Positions 6,598 to 16,194 of a DNA stretch of 64,000 bases are shown here, piece after piece. The stretch is taken from positions 1-64,000 of the forward strand of contig JALOBW010000003.1 in assembly GCA_023228085.1 (NCBI GenBank), read 5' to 3'. The translations under genes and the position numbers were made by a program. Position 1 is the first letter of the stretch, and every line of letters begins with the position of its first letter. The notes beneath the pieces were generated by a model that saw only the letters and a program-made list of their open reading frames with translations, searched no databases and was not told where the DNA came from. The DNA comes from a bacterium. Lineage in GTDB: Bacteria > Patescibacteriota > Minisyncoccia > Minisyncoccales > Minisyncoccaceae.

Positions 6598-7661
6598 TAT
6601 CTAGGAGCTTGCAAATCTTCTATTTCTACTAAGACGTCGTGATATTCATCTAAATTCTCTAATACCATTCCTGCACCTCTTGCAACCGCTGTCATAGGAT
6701 CTTCCATTACAAAACACGGAATCTTGGTTTCCTTTATAATGAGCTTGTCTAAACCTCTGAGTTGAGCTCCGCCACCAGCCAAATATATCCCCTTTTTCAT
6801 TATATCAGAGAGTAATTCTGGAGGTGTCAGCTCAACTGTGTTTTTTATTTCGTTTATAATTTGATTAACAGATTTTTCTAATGATTTTTTGACGTCAAGC
6901 TGGTTAATAATTACTTCTTCTGGGAGCCCAGTAATAAGATTCCTTCCTCTCATTGCCATTTCTTTTATTTCCTTCTTGTCGGGTTCTTTTTCAAAGTAAA
7001 CAATTCCGATATTAATTTTAATTCTTTCGGCTGTTCTAACACCAATTAGAAGTTTATAACGCTCTTGGGCGTAATCAATAATATCTTGGTTAAGTTTGTC
7101 TCCCGCAATTCTTAAGCTTTTTGAAACAACAATACCCCCAAGCGATATTACCCCAACTTCGGTTGTACCTCCTCCAATATCAACAACAAAATTTCCCGCT
7201 GGTTCATTAACTGGCATTCTTGCTCCGATAGCCGAAGCCATAGGTTCTTCAATTAGGAACACTTCCCTTGCTCCAGCGGATTTTGCTGCATCAATGACAG
7301 CTTTTTTTTCAACTTCTGTGACTCCCGATGGGATACCAATGATAACCCTTGGTTTAAATAGCGTAAAATTATCGTGCCTTGATCTATCTATTAAATAACG
7401 AAGCATTTGTTCGGTCACTTCAAAATCAGAAACGACACCCGAAACTAAAGGTCTGATTGCGACGATATGTCCAGGCGTTCTTCCGACCATCTTTTCTGCC
7501 TCCCGCCCAATAGCCAAAACTTGATTGTTCTTTTTATTTAGAGCGACAACAGAAGGTTCAGAAAGAATGATTCCTCTTCCTCTTACATACACAAGACAAT
7601 TGGCTGTTCCAAGATCTATAGCTACATCCTGAGAAAGACCTGAAAAAAATTTATTTAGCAT
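6597..7661 (-). CDS. mreB: MreB-family rod-shape protein (copy 1)
   Basis: 354 aa, full length for MreB/Mbl. Actin-fold nucleotide motifs are present: phosphate-1 DLGTANCLVYV near residue 16, VVDIGGGTTEVGVISLGG (phosphate-2) and YLAGGGAQLRGLDKLI (adenosine). MreB forms membrane-bound filaments that direct lateral wall synthesis. It is the last gene of the seven-gene operon and overlaps the end of proS by 11 bp. The upstream paralogue at 12871 starts the same operon. The N-terminal MLNKFFSGL could be an amphipathic membrane anchor. Confidence 0.95.
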   Translation of the reverse strand: MLNKFFSGLSQDVAIDLGTANCLVYVRGRGIILSEPSVVALNKKNNQVLAIGREAEKMVGRTPGHIVAIRPLVSGVVSDFEVTEQMLRYLIDRSRHDNFTLFKPRVIIGIPSGVTEVEKKAVIDAAKSAGAREVFLIEEPMASAIGARMPVNEPAGNFVVDIGGGTTEVGVISLGGIVVSKSLRIAGDKLNQDIIDYAQERYKLLIGVRTAERIKINIGIVYFEKEPDKKEIKEMAMRGRNLITGLPEEVIINQLDVKKSLEKSVNQIINEIKNTVELTPPELLSDIMKKGIYLAGGGAQLRGLDKLIIKETKIPCFVMEDPMTAVARGAGMVLENLDEYHDVLVEIEDLQAPR

Positions 7662-8877
7662 TTTCCTTTAGTTGATTAACTAATTCTTTTATTTTTACCA
7701 AAGACGACTTTTCTTCTTTCCTTTCTTTTAATTCCACACTATCTTCGGCTAATGTTTTTTTACTTATAATAATCCTTAGCGGTATTCCGATTAGATCTGC
7801 ATCATTTAGTTTTTCGCCTACTGTTTTTTCGCCTCTATTATCGTATAATACTTCAAACCCTTCCTTTTGTAAAATATCGTATAGTTCTTCACCTTTCGGG
7901 GCAACAGACTCATCACCACCGTCTATTTGAATTAAATGAATCGCAAATGGAGCGATTGATTGGGGCCAAATCATCCCCTTTGTATCATTCATGGTTTCAA
8001 CGACAGTGCCTAATAATCTAGTAATACCAATTCCATAGCAACCCATTACAAGTGGACTTCCGTTCTGTCCATTAAATGCAAAGGGTGCCGTATATTTTGT
8101 TCCTAGTTTAAATATATTGCCGACTTCTATTGCTTTTTTTTCTTCTAAATTAGTGCTTCCGCACTGAGGACATTTTCCATCAAAAACTTCTTTATTTGTA
8201 GCCAATTTGCATTTTGGACATATGTAAATAATATCTTCTCCAGCATTAGTTATAGTTTGAAATTCATGAGAGTATTTGGAAAAGGTACCCCCAGAAGCAA
8301 GAGTTAGATAAGTGATCTCTCCTAGCCCAAGACTATTATAAACCTTAAAATAAGCTTCTTTTACCTGTTCATAATAATCATCTAAATCATCTTGATTTTC
8401 GTGAAATGAATATAAATCCTTCATTACAAATTCACGCCCCCGTAGGAGTCCAGACTTTGCCCTTGGTTCATTTCTAAACTTTGTTTGGATCTGATAAACA
8501 GCTTTTGGTAAATCTTTTCCTGAAAGTATAAATTTCTTTAGGAGTGGTGTGACAATTTCTTCGTGTGTCCAACCTAGTCCATAAGGTTCTCCATCAATCT
8601 TATACATTTCCTCTACATCCCATCTGCCCGTTGTCTCCCAGTTTTCTTTTGGGTGAAGACTGGGCATTAGGATTTCTTGAGCTCCAAGTGCATCCATTTC
8701 GTTGCGAACAATATCCTGTATTTTTTTGACAACTCTTAAACCTAATGGAAGAAAAGTGTAAATACCTGAAGATAATTTATCAACAAATCCAGCTCTAATT
8801 AAATACTGAGCATTGATACTAATTTCTCCAGCTGGATTTTCTTTCTGTGTTTTCGTAAATAAGTGTGACTGTTTCAT
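7651..8877 (-). CDS. proS: Prolyl-tRNA synthetase, short form without INS domain
   Basis: 408 aa. Class II synthetase core with the ProRS N-terminal signature (SINAQYLIRAGFVDKLSSGIYTFLPLG), motif 2 around FRNEPRAKSGLLRGREFVMKDLYSF and motif 3 (MGCYGIGITRLLG), then the anticodon-binding domain. Between motifs 2 and 3 there is only a short segment with a Cys4 zinc-ribbon-like element (CPKCKLA...CPQCG) where E. coli ProRS has the INS editing domain of about 180 residues. Cis-editing of Ala-tRNA-Pro is therefore probably absent. No SD precedes the ATG. Confidence 0.95.
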   Translation of the reverse strand: MKQSHLFTKTQKENPAGEISINAQYLIRAGFVDKLSSGIYTFLPLGLRVVKKIQDIVRNEMDALGAQEILMPSLHPKENWETTGRWDVEEMYKIDGEPYGLGWTHEEIVTPLLKKFILSGKDLPKAVYQIQTKFRNEPRAKSGLLRGREFVMKDLYSFHENQDDLDDYYEQVKEAYFKVYNSLGLGEITYLTLASGGTFSKYSHEFQTITNAGEDIIYICPKCKLATNKEVFDGKCPQCGSTNLEEKKAIEVGNIFKLGTKYTAPFAFNGQNGSPLVMGCYGIGITRLLGTVVETMNDTKGMIWPQSIAPFAIHLIQIDGGDESVAPKGEELYDILQKEGFEVLYDNRGEKTVGEKLNDADLIGIPLRIIISKKTLAEDSVELKERKEEKSSLVKIKELVNQLKENAK

Positions 8878-8886
8878 ATTGCTTTA

Positions 8887-10020
8887 CTATCTAAAAATTA
8901 TGTCTTTGAACTGTATAAAATCCTTTACTATTAGCAATACGGCTAATAATATCAGAATTGCAAATCCTCCTAATTCTATTTTTCCTTGTAAGTCTTTATT
9001 AAATATCTTTTTATTGATAGACTCTAATCCGATAAAAATAAGCTTGGCTCCATCCATTGCTGGAATTGGTAAGAGATTTGTTATTCCTAGTGCTAACGAT
9101 AATACTGCTACTAAATTAACAACTTCTATAAATCCATTCTGAACAATTATCTTAGTGACCGCAAAGATACCAACGGGACCAGTCATTGAGGACGATAGAG
9201 GCTCAATACTTTTTTCTTTAACAGAGAGATTAAACATGTGTCCCATAGCTACTAATGAATAATCTATGTAGTTATAGGCATGAAGGAATCCAGACAATAC
9301 TTTGTCTATTGGCTTATTGTAATCTATGACAACAATTTCGGTCATTCCAATTCCGATAATTGCCCGTTTGGTCTCGTTGTCATATTCTGGTACCATATAA
9401 GCTATCTTTTCTTGTTTTGAAGACCATTCTAAATATTTAATACTTACCTGTTGTCCAGATTTGATTGATACATCCTCGCTCATCTGTTTGCCATTGTGAA
9501 TATCTTTATCATCTACCGAAAGGATAACATCATGAGCCTTTATTCCAGATTTTTCAGCTGGCGAATCCGCCTTTACCCCATTTACTAGGACTCTGTTTTC
9601 TTGCTGTCCAGCTTTGAAATGGTAATCATCCATTATAAGGGGCATATAACTTTTGAAACCATATGAAAACATAACTACATAAAAAACTAGTCCTGCAAAA
9701 ATGATATTCATAAAAACTCCATTAAAACAGATAAAAGCCTTAGACCACGGACCTTTTGTGTCATAGCTATGGGGGTCGGTATCACTTTTTTCGTCTTCAG
9801 TATCCATACCGTATATCTTATTGTATCCTCCCAGCGGAATTGCACCTAAAACGTAATTTGTTTCTCCTATTTTCTTTTCCCATATCTTAGGAGGAAATCC
9901 AATACTAAATTCATCAACTCTGGTCTTAGTAAGTTTTGCTGCCCAAAAATGACCCAATTCATGAACCATTACTACCAACCCAAGTATGAATAAAAAAATT
10001 AAAATATCTAATAAAATCAT
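8887..10020 (-). CDS. rseP: Site-2 membrane metalloprotease (RseP-like)
   Basis: 377 aa from the ATG at 10020; the in-frame TTG at 10041 would add seven residues and is less likely. The first membrane helix carries HELGH (His20, Glu21, His24), and the later motif NLLPIPAMDG supplies the third zinc ligand. A PDZ domain lies in between (VNGVKADSPAEKSGIKAHDVILSVDD, split over about 150-185). At least four TM helices are present. The family cuts membrane-embedded anti-sigma factors or signal peptides. Operon neighbours are frr upstream and proS downstream. Confidence 0.93.
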   Translation of the reverse strand: MILLDILIFLFILGLVVMVHELGHFWAAKLTKTRVDEFSIGFPPKIWEKKIGETNYVLGAIPLGGYNKIYGMDTEDEKSDTDPHSYDTKGPWSKAFICFNGVFMNIIFAGLVFYVVMFSYGFKSYMPLIMDDYHFKAGQQENRVLVNGVKADSPAEKSGIKAHDVILSVDDKDIHNGKQMSEDVSIKSGQQVSIKYLEWSSKQEKIAYMVPEYDNETKRAIIGIGMTEIVVIDYNKPIDKVLSGFLHAYNYIDYSLVAMGHMFNLSVKEKSIEPLSSSMTGPVGIFAVTKIIVQNGFIEVVNLVAVLSLALGITNLLPIPAMDGAKLIFIGLESINKKIFNKDLQGKIELGGFAILILLAVLLIVKDFIQFKDIIFR

Positions 10021-10049
10021 AATTATTAAATTAAAATGCAATAAAGCGA

Positions 10050-10604
10050 TTATCCTTCTATTTCAGCTTTTTTCCTGCTGACAATTTCATCTATCTTACT
10101 ATTATATTTATCAACAACTTCTTGTAGTTTTTCCTTTGCTTTGAATTTATCGTCTTCTCTTATCAAACCCTCTCGTGTCTTAGCTTGGATATCTGACCAT
10201 GCCTGATCTCTATATTTTCTGATAGTCTCTTTTGCGCCATTGTCAACCTGAACTAATGATTTTGCGAGTTCTTTTCTCAATTCTTCTGACATTGGAGGCA
10301 TTGTTATGATAATACTAGCCCCCTCAACTCTTGTTGATAATCCACTCATCTCCCTTTGAAGAGCTTTTTCTATTGGCTCTAAATAAGATCTATCCCAGGG
10401 TTGAACCATTAATTGTTTTGCCGATGGAGATGAAATAGCTGCAAGCTGTTTTATTGGAAGTAAATCCCCAAAGCATTCAACTTTTATATCTTCTATTATT
10501 GCAGCATTAGCTCTACCAGTCCTAAAGGAAGCAACTTTTTTTTGTGCAAAATCTAAAGCTTTTTCAAATTCTGGTTCAATTGATTTTATTATCTCTAAAT
10601 ACAT
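10050..10604 (-). CDS. frr: Ribosome recycling factor
   Basis: 184 aa, normal length. It has the characteristic FRTGRANA near residue 28 and conserved PWDRS, MPPMSEELRKEL and VRKYRDQAW-like blocks of the three-helix bundle. It splits post-termination 70S complexes with EF-G. The 5' leader is AT-rich (AAATAAAAAAACAAAC) with no SD. Confidence 0.97.
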   Translation of the reverse strand: MYLEIIKSIEPEFEKALDFAQKKVASFRTGRANAAIIEDIKVECFGDLLPIKQLAAISSPSAKQLMVQPWDRSYLEPIEKALQREMSGLSTRVEGASIIITMPPMSEELRKELAKSLVQVDNGAKETIRKYRDQAWSDIQAKTREGLIREDDKFKAKEKLQEVVDKYNSKIDEIVSRKKAEIEG

Positions 10605-10631
10605 ATGTTTGTTTTTTTATTTATAATGAAG

Positions 10632-11561
10632 TTATAGTTCCATCATTAGCTCGTCAAGAACCAATTTTTTACTGGAGTTAGTGTTTTCTATTAAATATTT
10701 TGATTTTTCAATTTTCTTGATTATGCTTTTAAGTCTTTGGGCGCTATATTCTTTGTTATCTGGTTTTATTATTCTTAGTATTAATTCTTTACGAAAATAT
10801 CTTTCCCAGGCTTCAAGTATTTCAATTAATTCTTCATAATTTTCAGATTTTTCTTTTGAATACTGAAAACGTTTTCCCAAATTAGCCGTTTTTAAAATAT
10901 TTATGTCTAACATTATTTGATCAAACCATTCTTTTTTTTCTGGAATAGCATAATAGTCAATTGCCTTTCCAATTTGACCAGACGATATCGCCGATATTTC
11001 TTTTGACTCTTTTTCAGATGCTCCAAGCACTTTTAAATGCTTTTCAATTTCATCCTTAGGTAATATTGAGAATTTTATGTTTTGGACTCTTGAAAATATT
11101 GTTGGAAGTAAAGAATCTGGACGATCTGTCACTAAAATAATTATAGTTTTCCCTTTTGGTTCTTCTAGGGTTTTAAGAAATGAATTTTGAGCGTGAATGT
11201 TCATTAAATGCGCATTATCAATTATTCCCGCCTTATACCCCCCACTAAACGAAGTTAAAGAAAACTTATCTTGCAGATTTTTAATCTGTTCTATTTTTAT
11301 TTCTTTTGAATCTTCTTCGGTGGTAATTAGATTAAAATCTGGAATACTATTGCTATCAATATTGCGACAGGAATAACACTCCGAACAAAATCCCCACCCT
11401 TTTTCTCTATTGTTGCAAAATATTGACTTTACAAATTCAATTGCAACTTTTTTCTTGCCAATTTTTTGGGGACCAGAAAAAAGAATTGCATGGGGTATTC
11501 TATCACTTTTAATAAGTCTTCCTAATAATTCTTTTTCCTTTTTATGCCCAATTGATTCCAT
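10632..11561 (-). CDS. holB: DNA polymerase III delta' subunit
   Basis: 309 aa AAA+ clamp-loader subunit. Walker A-like GPQKIGKKK sits at residues 30-38, and a Cys4 zinc module (CNNREKGWGFCSECYSCRN) follows at about 49-68. AHLMNIHAQNSFLKTLEEP is the sensor/Walker B region and FSRVQNI the SRC-like motif. The full Lys-rich P-loop is more DnaX-like than in many delta' proteins. It lies 3 bp after murA in the operon. Confidence 0.88.
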   Translation of the reverse strand: MESIGHKKEKELLGRLIKSDRIPHAILFSGPQKIGKKKVAIEFVKSIFCNNREKGWGFCSECYSCRNIDSNSIPDFNLITTEEDSKEIKIEQIKNLQDKFSLTSFSGGYKAGIIDNAHLMNIHAQNSFLKTLEEPKGKTIIILVTDRPDSLLPTIFSRVQNIKFSILPKDEIEKHLKVLGASEKESKEISAISSGQIGKAIDYYAIPEKKEWFDQIMLDINILKTANLGKRFQYSKEKSENYEELIEILEAWERYFRKELILRIIKPDNKEYSAQRLKSIIKKIEKSKYLIENTNSSKKLVLDELMMEL

Positions 11562-11564
11562 TTT

Positions 11565-12869
11565 TTACTGACTTACTCTTTTAATATTTGCTCCAATTTT
11601 TCTTAGTCTTTCTTCTATTTTTTCGTATCCTCTATCAATTTGATATGTATTACTAATCGTGGTGACTCCGTCGGCAATAAGTCCTGCGATAATCAGAGAT
11701 GCTCCTCCTCTCAAGTCAAACGATCCAACATCCTGACCATATAGTTTTGTAATACCATTTATGGTTGCCCTATGAGGATCTGATAAAAATACTTCTGCTC
11801 CCATTTTAGTTAACGCATCTAAATATTTTAACCTCCCTTCGTATAAAGGATCGTGTAAAATAGTTGACCCCTTTGTCTGGGTAGCTAATACTCCAACAAC
11901 CTGCAGTAAGTCCGAGGGAAAACCAGGAAATGGTAATGCTTGGACTTTCTTGATAACAATATTCTTGCTAGGTAGCATTTTTATGTCTACGAGATTATTT
12001 TTTTGAGGAATTATTTCAAAGTTAACGCCAAACGATTTGAGTTTTTTTAGAAAATAACTTAAATAGTAATATTCAACGTTTTTAATAACTATATCTCCCT
12101 TTGTTGTAGCGGCAAGAATAATAAATGTTCCCGCCTCAATTGGATCATACATTATAGAATGCTTAAATCCTTTTAGCTTTTCACAACCATAAACTTCTAG
12201 TTGATGAGAGCCTTCCCCCCTGAATCTTACCCCCATTTTGGTAAGAACTTTTATTAGTTCTCTGTTAGGGTAATCCACATCCCCACCAATAATTGTCACT
12301 TTTTTAAAGGCTGTTGCGAGTAAAGTAGCGTTTTCGGTTGCCGTAACACTTATTTCATCTAATATTACTACAGACTCAGAGCTTTTTTGTTTTAGTAAAA
12401 AAGCATAATCGTTTTTATCTTTTCTATTTTTTCTAGTTTTTTCTTTTTTTATTAGTACTCCCATCTGTTCAAAAACATCTAGATGAGAATCAATGGTCCT
12501 CACCCCAATAACACAGCCGCCTGGTTGAGGTAATTTTGCCCTTCCGAACCTGGCTAATAGAGATCCAATCAGAACCACCGAACCCCTAAATTTCAAGACT
12601 AAATCTGCATTAGTTTTCTTGGGATCGGCGTTTTTTGCATTTATTCTTATTCTTCTTTCTCCTAGCCACTCTACCTTAACTCCCATACTTTGGAATATCT
12701 CAAGTAATCTATATATATCCTCAATGAGAGGCAAATTATCTATAATGCAATCCTCTTCAGTTAGGAGCGATGCTACTAACACAGGAAAAGCGGCATTTTT
12801 TGATCCAGCTACTTCAAGTTCTCCTGCAAGTTTTTTTCTCCCTTCAATTATAAGTTTGTCGTCTGTCAT
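11565..12869 (-). CDS. murA: UDP-N-acetylglucosamine 1-carboxyvinyltransferase
   Basis: 434 aa, slightly longer than the usual 418. Lys24-Asn25 in AGSKNAA and catalytic Cys119 in PQPGGCVIG are conserved, so a fosfomycin-sensitive Cys-type enzyme is expected. A lysine-rich insert (KKEKTRKNRKDKND, about 140-155) accounts for the extra length. It catalyses the first committed step of peptidoglycan synthesis, enolpyruvyl transfer from PEP to UDP-GlcNAc. It is placed directly after an mreB paralogue, a wall-synthesis context. Confidence 0.96.
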   Translation of the reverse strand: MTDDKLIIEGRKKLAGELEVAGSKNAAFPVLVASLLTEEDCIIDNLPLIEDIYRLLEIFQSMGVKVEWLGERRIRINAKNADPKKTNADLVLKFRGSVVLIGSLLARFGRAKLPQPGGCVIGVRTIDSHLDVFEQMGVLIKKEKTRKNRKDKNDYAFLLKQKSSESVVILDEISVTATENATLLATAFKKVTIIGGDVDYPNRELIKVLTKMGVRFRGEGSHQLEVYGCEKLKGFKHSIMYDPIEAGTFIILAATTKGDIVIKNVEYYYLSYFLKKLKSFGVNFEIIPQKNNLVDIKMLPSKNIVIKKVQALPFPGFPSDLLQVVGVLATQTKGSTILHDPLYEGRLKYLDALTKMGAEVFLSDPHRATINGITKLYGQDVGSFDLRGGASLIIAGLIADGVTTISNTYQIDRGYEKIEERLRKIGANIKRVSQ

Positions 12870-12870
12870 T

Positions 12871-13872
12871 TTACTTTTTTGACATTATACTTCTCTTATA
12901 AACTTCTAAGTTATCTAACATAACGCCAGTACCCTTAGCAACACAAGCAAGTGGTTCTTCGGCAACGAAACATGGAACTCCAGTTGCTTCGGAAAAAAGG
13001 GATGCAATATTCTTGAGGCAAGCTCCACCCCCTGCAATAACCATACCCTTATCCATAATATCTGCAGACAATTCGGGCGGAGTATCTCTAAGAACGTTTT
13101 TAATACATTGAATAATATCTTTTAAGGGTTCTGCGATTGCAATGCATATCTCATTTGAGCTAACTTTAATGGTTTTGGGTAATCCCAGCATTATATCACG
13201 CCCTTTGATTTCTAAGAATCTAGGTTCTTTTTCGTTCATTGCAGTACCTACTTTGATTTTTATTTCTTCGGCAGTCTGTTCTCCGATTGCAAGATTGTAT
13301 TTGTCTTTGATGAAATTTGTAATCGCAATGTCTAATTTATCTCCAGCAACCCTTAAAGAATGTGCACTAACAATTCCTCCAAGAGAAATAACCGCGACTT
13401 CAGTTGTACCACCTCCAATATCTACTATCATATGTCCCGAAGATGAATTAATGGGAATGCCAGCCCCTATAGCTGAAAGAATAGGCTCTTTTGCTAAAAA
13501 GACATCTTTTGCTCCAGCCCACATACCCGACTCTATAACAGCTCTTCTTTCGGTTGAGGTAATGCCAGCTGGTACACCAATTAATAATTCTGGCTTAAAA
13601 AATCGTGAAAACCCAGTATTAACATTATTTATAAAGTGCCTTATCATAGCTTGTGTTGTTCTATAGTCGGCAATAACACCCTCTCTCAGGGGTCTATAAA
13701 CTTTGATAGTATCTGGAGTTCTTCCGATCATTTCTTTTGCCTCATGTCCAACAGCCATAACTTTGTTATCTAAAAGAGAAACTGCAACTACAGATGGTTC
13801 ATTCAAGACAATTCCTTTATTCGGGATAAAAACTAGTGAATTTTTTGTGCCTAAGTCTATTCCTATTTTCAT
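12871..13872 (-). CDS. mreB: MreB-family protein (copy 2)
   Basis: 333 aa from the ATG at 13872; an in-frame GTG at 13881 would add three residues. Motifs are DLGTKNSLVFI, VDIGGGTTEVAVISLGG and VIAGGGACLKNIASL. It differs clearly from copy 1 (6597), so this is an old paralogue pair rather than a recent duplication. It heads the operon behind a strong promoter at 13931-13959 with a leader of about 50 nt and no SD. Two actin homologues in one operon suggest separate filaments or a mixed polymer. Confidence 0.95.
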   Translation of the reverse strand: MKIGIDLGTKNSLVFIPNKGIVLNEPSVVAVSLLDNKVMAVGHEAKEMIGRTPDTIKVYRPLREGVIADYRTTQAMIRHFINNVNTGFSRFFKPELLIGVPAGITSTERRAVIESGMWAGAKDVFLAKEPILSAIGAGIPINSSSGHMIVDIGGGTTEVAVISLGGIVSAHSLRVAGDKLDIAITNFIKDKYNLAIGEQTAEEIKIKVGTAMNEKEPRFLEIKGRDIMLGLPKTIKVSSNEICIAIAEPLKDIIQCIKNVLRDTPPELSADIMDKGMVIAGGGACLKNIASLFSEATGVPCFVAEEPLACVAKGTGVMLDNLEVYKRSIMSKK

Positions 13873-13930
13873 TATTTTCACGCTAATTTTAATAATATAT
13901 CCAATTCATCGCTGTGAATTGGGCAAGTTA

Positions 13931-13959
13931 ATTGTAGCCAATAAAACCCATATTGACAA
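13931..13959 (-). promoter_or_regulatory. Promoter of the mreB2-murA-holB-frr-rseP-proS-mreB1 operon
   Basis: TTGTCA (13954-13959), 17-nt spacer, TACAAT (13931-13936) on the minus strand; start expected near 13924. Confidence 0.75.
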
Positions 13960-14080
13960 GTTTGTGAAAGGTGAAAAGAAACCTTGAAAAAAGGGACTAT
14001 CTTTATATAAAAAACAATTATTAACGTTCATTTTTTAATTAAATTTGTTCTTAATATTAAGAAATAAAAAATATAAAAAA

Positions 14081-14098
14081 CCCGCTTGAATGGGCGGG
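14081..14098 (-). terminator. Terminator after the 165-aa gene
   Basis: CCCGC/GCGGG hairpin followed on the minus strand by six Ts, 15 bp past the stop at 14113. Confidence 0.8.
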
Positions 14099-14112
14099 TA
14101 GAGATTTTAATC

Positions 14113-14610
14113 TCATGCTTTATGATAACTAAAGATTTTAGTTATCATAGTTTTTGATTTTGGGTCAACTTCTAAGTTTTGAATGCTTTCCTCCGAAAAG
14201 AATCCGATTCTTTTTTTTACAACCCCCTCACTAAAATTTGGAAAAAGAACTCCTGATACTGACGAGATTTTCAGGGTCTCACAAGGAATTGTTATTACAA
14301 ATGACAATTCTTTGACATTACCTTCTTCTAGCCATACAGGAACAAGTTCGTAATTGGTAATTGGACCAAACTCCATGCAAACATTGTCCATCAAGGTTTT
14401 GTTTGCTTCGCTCATAATTGCATCTATGTAATTACTATCAATGCTGCAAATATCTGAGTAATAGCTTGGGATTTTCCAAAGATCTTGTTCTTGTGAGCTA
14501 CTTTGCTTGGGTCTATATATCAGTATTTTCTCTCCCGAAAACACTGCTAAATAGATTTCTACATTCTTAATGTCCTTAATTGAGGAACATTCACTATCAG
14601 CAATGTGCAT
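14113..14610 (-). CDS. Hypothetical protein (165 aa), possibly a degenerate Nudix fold
   Basis: Not firmly recognised. The order of segments (YLAVFSGEKILIYRPK, LWKIPSYYSDI, a helix with SEANKTLMDNV, then VITIPCETL) is reminiscent of Nudix proteins, but the GX5EX7REUXEEXGU box is not present, so hydrolase activity is not supported. TTGACA (14650-14655) with TAATTT (14627-14632) 17 nt away predicts a leader of only about 10 nt, without SD. It is monocistronic with a good terminator. Confidence 0.65.
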   Translation of the reverse strand: MHIADSECSSIKDIKNVEIYLAVFSGEKILIYRPKQSSSQEQDLWKIPSYYSDICSIDSNYIDAIMSEANKTLMDNVCMEFGPITNYELVPVWLEEGNVKELSFVITIPCETLKISSVSGVLFPNFSEGVVKKRIGFFSEESIQNLEVDPKSKTMITKIFSYHKA

Positions 14611-14713
14611 CTAAATCACTAGACTTAAATTACAATATATAGCAATACTTGTCAATATTGGTAAAAGATATCTTTTGTTGTATTGTAGTACTAAATAATA
14701 ATCTTTTAATATC

Positions 14714-16066
14714 ATGGATAAAAGAATAAAGATCTCTTTTTTAATACTCCTTATAATTGGATTCGGAGTGGTTTCTACAATTGTTATTTTACAAGCACAA
14801 GGATATGATTTTGATTGGAAGAAAAATGAAGTTTTGAAAACTGGGGGAGTTTATGTAAAAACTGCCCAAAGCGGAGCTGATGTATTTATAGATGACAAGT
14901 ACATAAGTAAAACTGATGGGTTCTCCAGAGAGATACTTGCCCAAAAAATGTTGCCTGGAAAACATAGTATAAAAGTGCAAAAAGAAGGATATTTCACTTG
15001 GGAAAAATCTTTATTAGTTGAAGAGCAAATGGTTGCTAAAGCTCAGAATATAATCCTTTTCCCTAATAATATTTCCTTTGAATCAAAATTTTCTGACATT
15101 ACATCTGTTTATAATATTACCGACCAAAACTTTCTAACATTTAAAGAAACTGGCGAAGTATTTGTTATTAATTCCAAGACACAAGAAGAACAATTAATAC
15201 TTTCAAGTGCAAAAGCGAAAGAGTTAGGAAAAATAAAAGAACTTTATTTTTCTCCTGACCAAAAAAAAGCTTTGGTAAAAAATACTTTGAGTAATTATTT
15301 TTTGCTTGAACTGTCTGGAACGAAAAGTAAGATTACTGTCTTAAAAGACATTGACAAAACAGCTGAAAGTATAATATGGGATGGGGATAATAATCTGAAC
15401 TTTATCTCTAAAAGTAAGCTTTACTCCTTAAACATACAAACGAGCAAAAAAGAATTATTAAAAGAAGAGCCTGTGTCTGCATTTGCAAAACATGGCGATG
15501 GATTATATACAATGGAGGACGGAATCCTAAACCGAATGAACACTTTTACCAAAGGAATTGAAATCCTAACCAAAGACACTTTCCCCTTTAAGAAGGATTC
15601 AACATATCAATTAAAAATAATTGAAGGACGAATATTTTTGGTTGAAGACGATAAAACATATTATTTTTATGAGGGTAAAGCAAAATTATTTATAAAGGTA
15701 CTTGATTCTACGACAAAAATAAGCTATCGCACCCTTTCGGATAAAGTGATATTTATTACCGATTATGGAGTATGGTTAATGCTTCTAAAAGATTATGAAA
15801 GCCCTTTCTTCAAAAAGACTGATTCATTTATCTTGCTATCAAATTTTTCACAAAAAATAACGGATATTGTGTGGGTAGCTGATGATTATTTTGCTGCTAT
15901 TATAGATGGTAAGATAAGGATTAATGAGATAGATAATAGAGATAAGATAAACTCATTTGAACTAACTGGCGATGGTTACTCAAAAATCTGGTTTGACAAT
16001 AATAGCAAAACATTAATCGCATTAAAAGATAGTCAATTACTAGTATCAACTAGACTTATTCCATAA
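14714..16066 (+). CDS. PEGA-domain membrane-anchored protein
   Basis: 450 aa. An N-terminal TM segment (ISFLILLIIGFGVVSTIVIL, about 7-26) anchors an extracytoplasmic protein. The PEGA-type beta domain (about 43-100) includes GVYVKTAQSGADVFIDDKY and PGKHSIKVQKEGYFTWEK. The remainder shows repeated short strands compatible with a beta-propeller (FSPDQKKALV, ILWDG-like repeats). PEGA proteins are surface proteins of unknown ligand. The ATG is preceded by AT-rich DNA with no SD. A strong terminator follows. Confidence 0.82.
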   Translation: MDKRIKISFLILLIIGFGVVSTIVILQAQGYDFDWKKNEVLKTGGVYVKTAQSGADVFIDDKYISKTDGFSREILAQKMLPGKHSIKVQKEGYFTWEKSLLVEEQMVAKAQNIILFPNNISFESKFSDITSVYNITDQNFLTFKETGEVFVINSKTQEEQLILSSAKAKELGKIKELYFSPDQKKALVKNTLSNYFLLELSGTKSKITVLKDIDKTAESIIWDGDNNLNFISKSKLYSLNIQTSKKELLKEEPVSAFAKHGDGLYTMEDGILNRMNTFTKGIEILTKDTFPFKKDSTYQLKIIEGRIFLVEDDKTYYFYEGKAKLFIKVLDSTTKISYRTLSDKVIFITDYGVWLMLLKDYESPFFKKTDSFILLSNFSQKITDIVWVADDYFAAIIDGKIRINEIDNRDKINSFELTGDGYSKIWFDNNSKTLIALKDSQLLVSTRLIP

Positions 16067-16093
16067 AACTACTCATTGTAGTAGTTTTTTGTT
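16064..16093 (+). terminator. Terminator after the PEGA gene
   Basis: AAACTACT/AGTAGTTT stem with a six-base loop followed by TTTG. Confidence 0.85.
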
Positions 16094-16115
16094 TACAAAA
16101 TAGTGTGCTAATTAC

Positions 16116-16143
16116 TTGACAATAAGCCTAATTATATTATTAT
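16116..16143 (+). promoter_or_regulatory. Promoter of the PKD-like protein gene
   Basis: TTGACA (16116-16121), 16-nt spacer, TATTAT (16138-16143). The leader holds a small hairpin (TGCTTTC/GAAAGCA) and then the SD AAGAGGTG. Confidence 0.7.
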
Positions 16144-16194
16144 AGCACTGATGCTTTCAGAGAAAGCAGAGCTCATTTCAAAGAGGTGTAAAAA

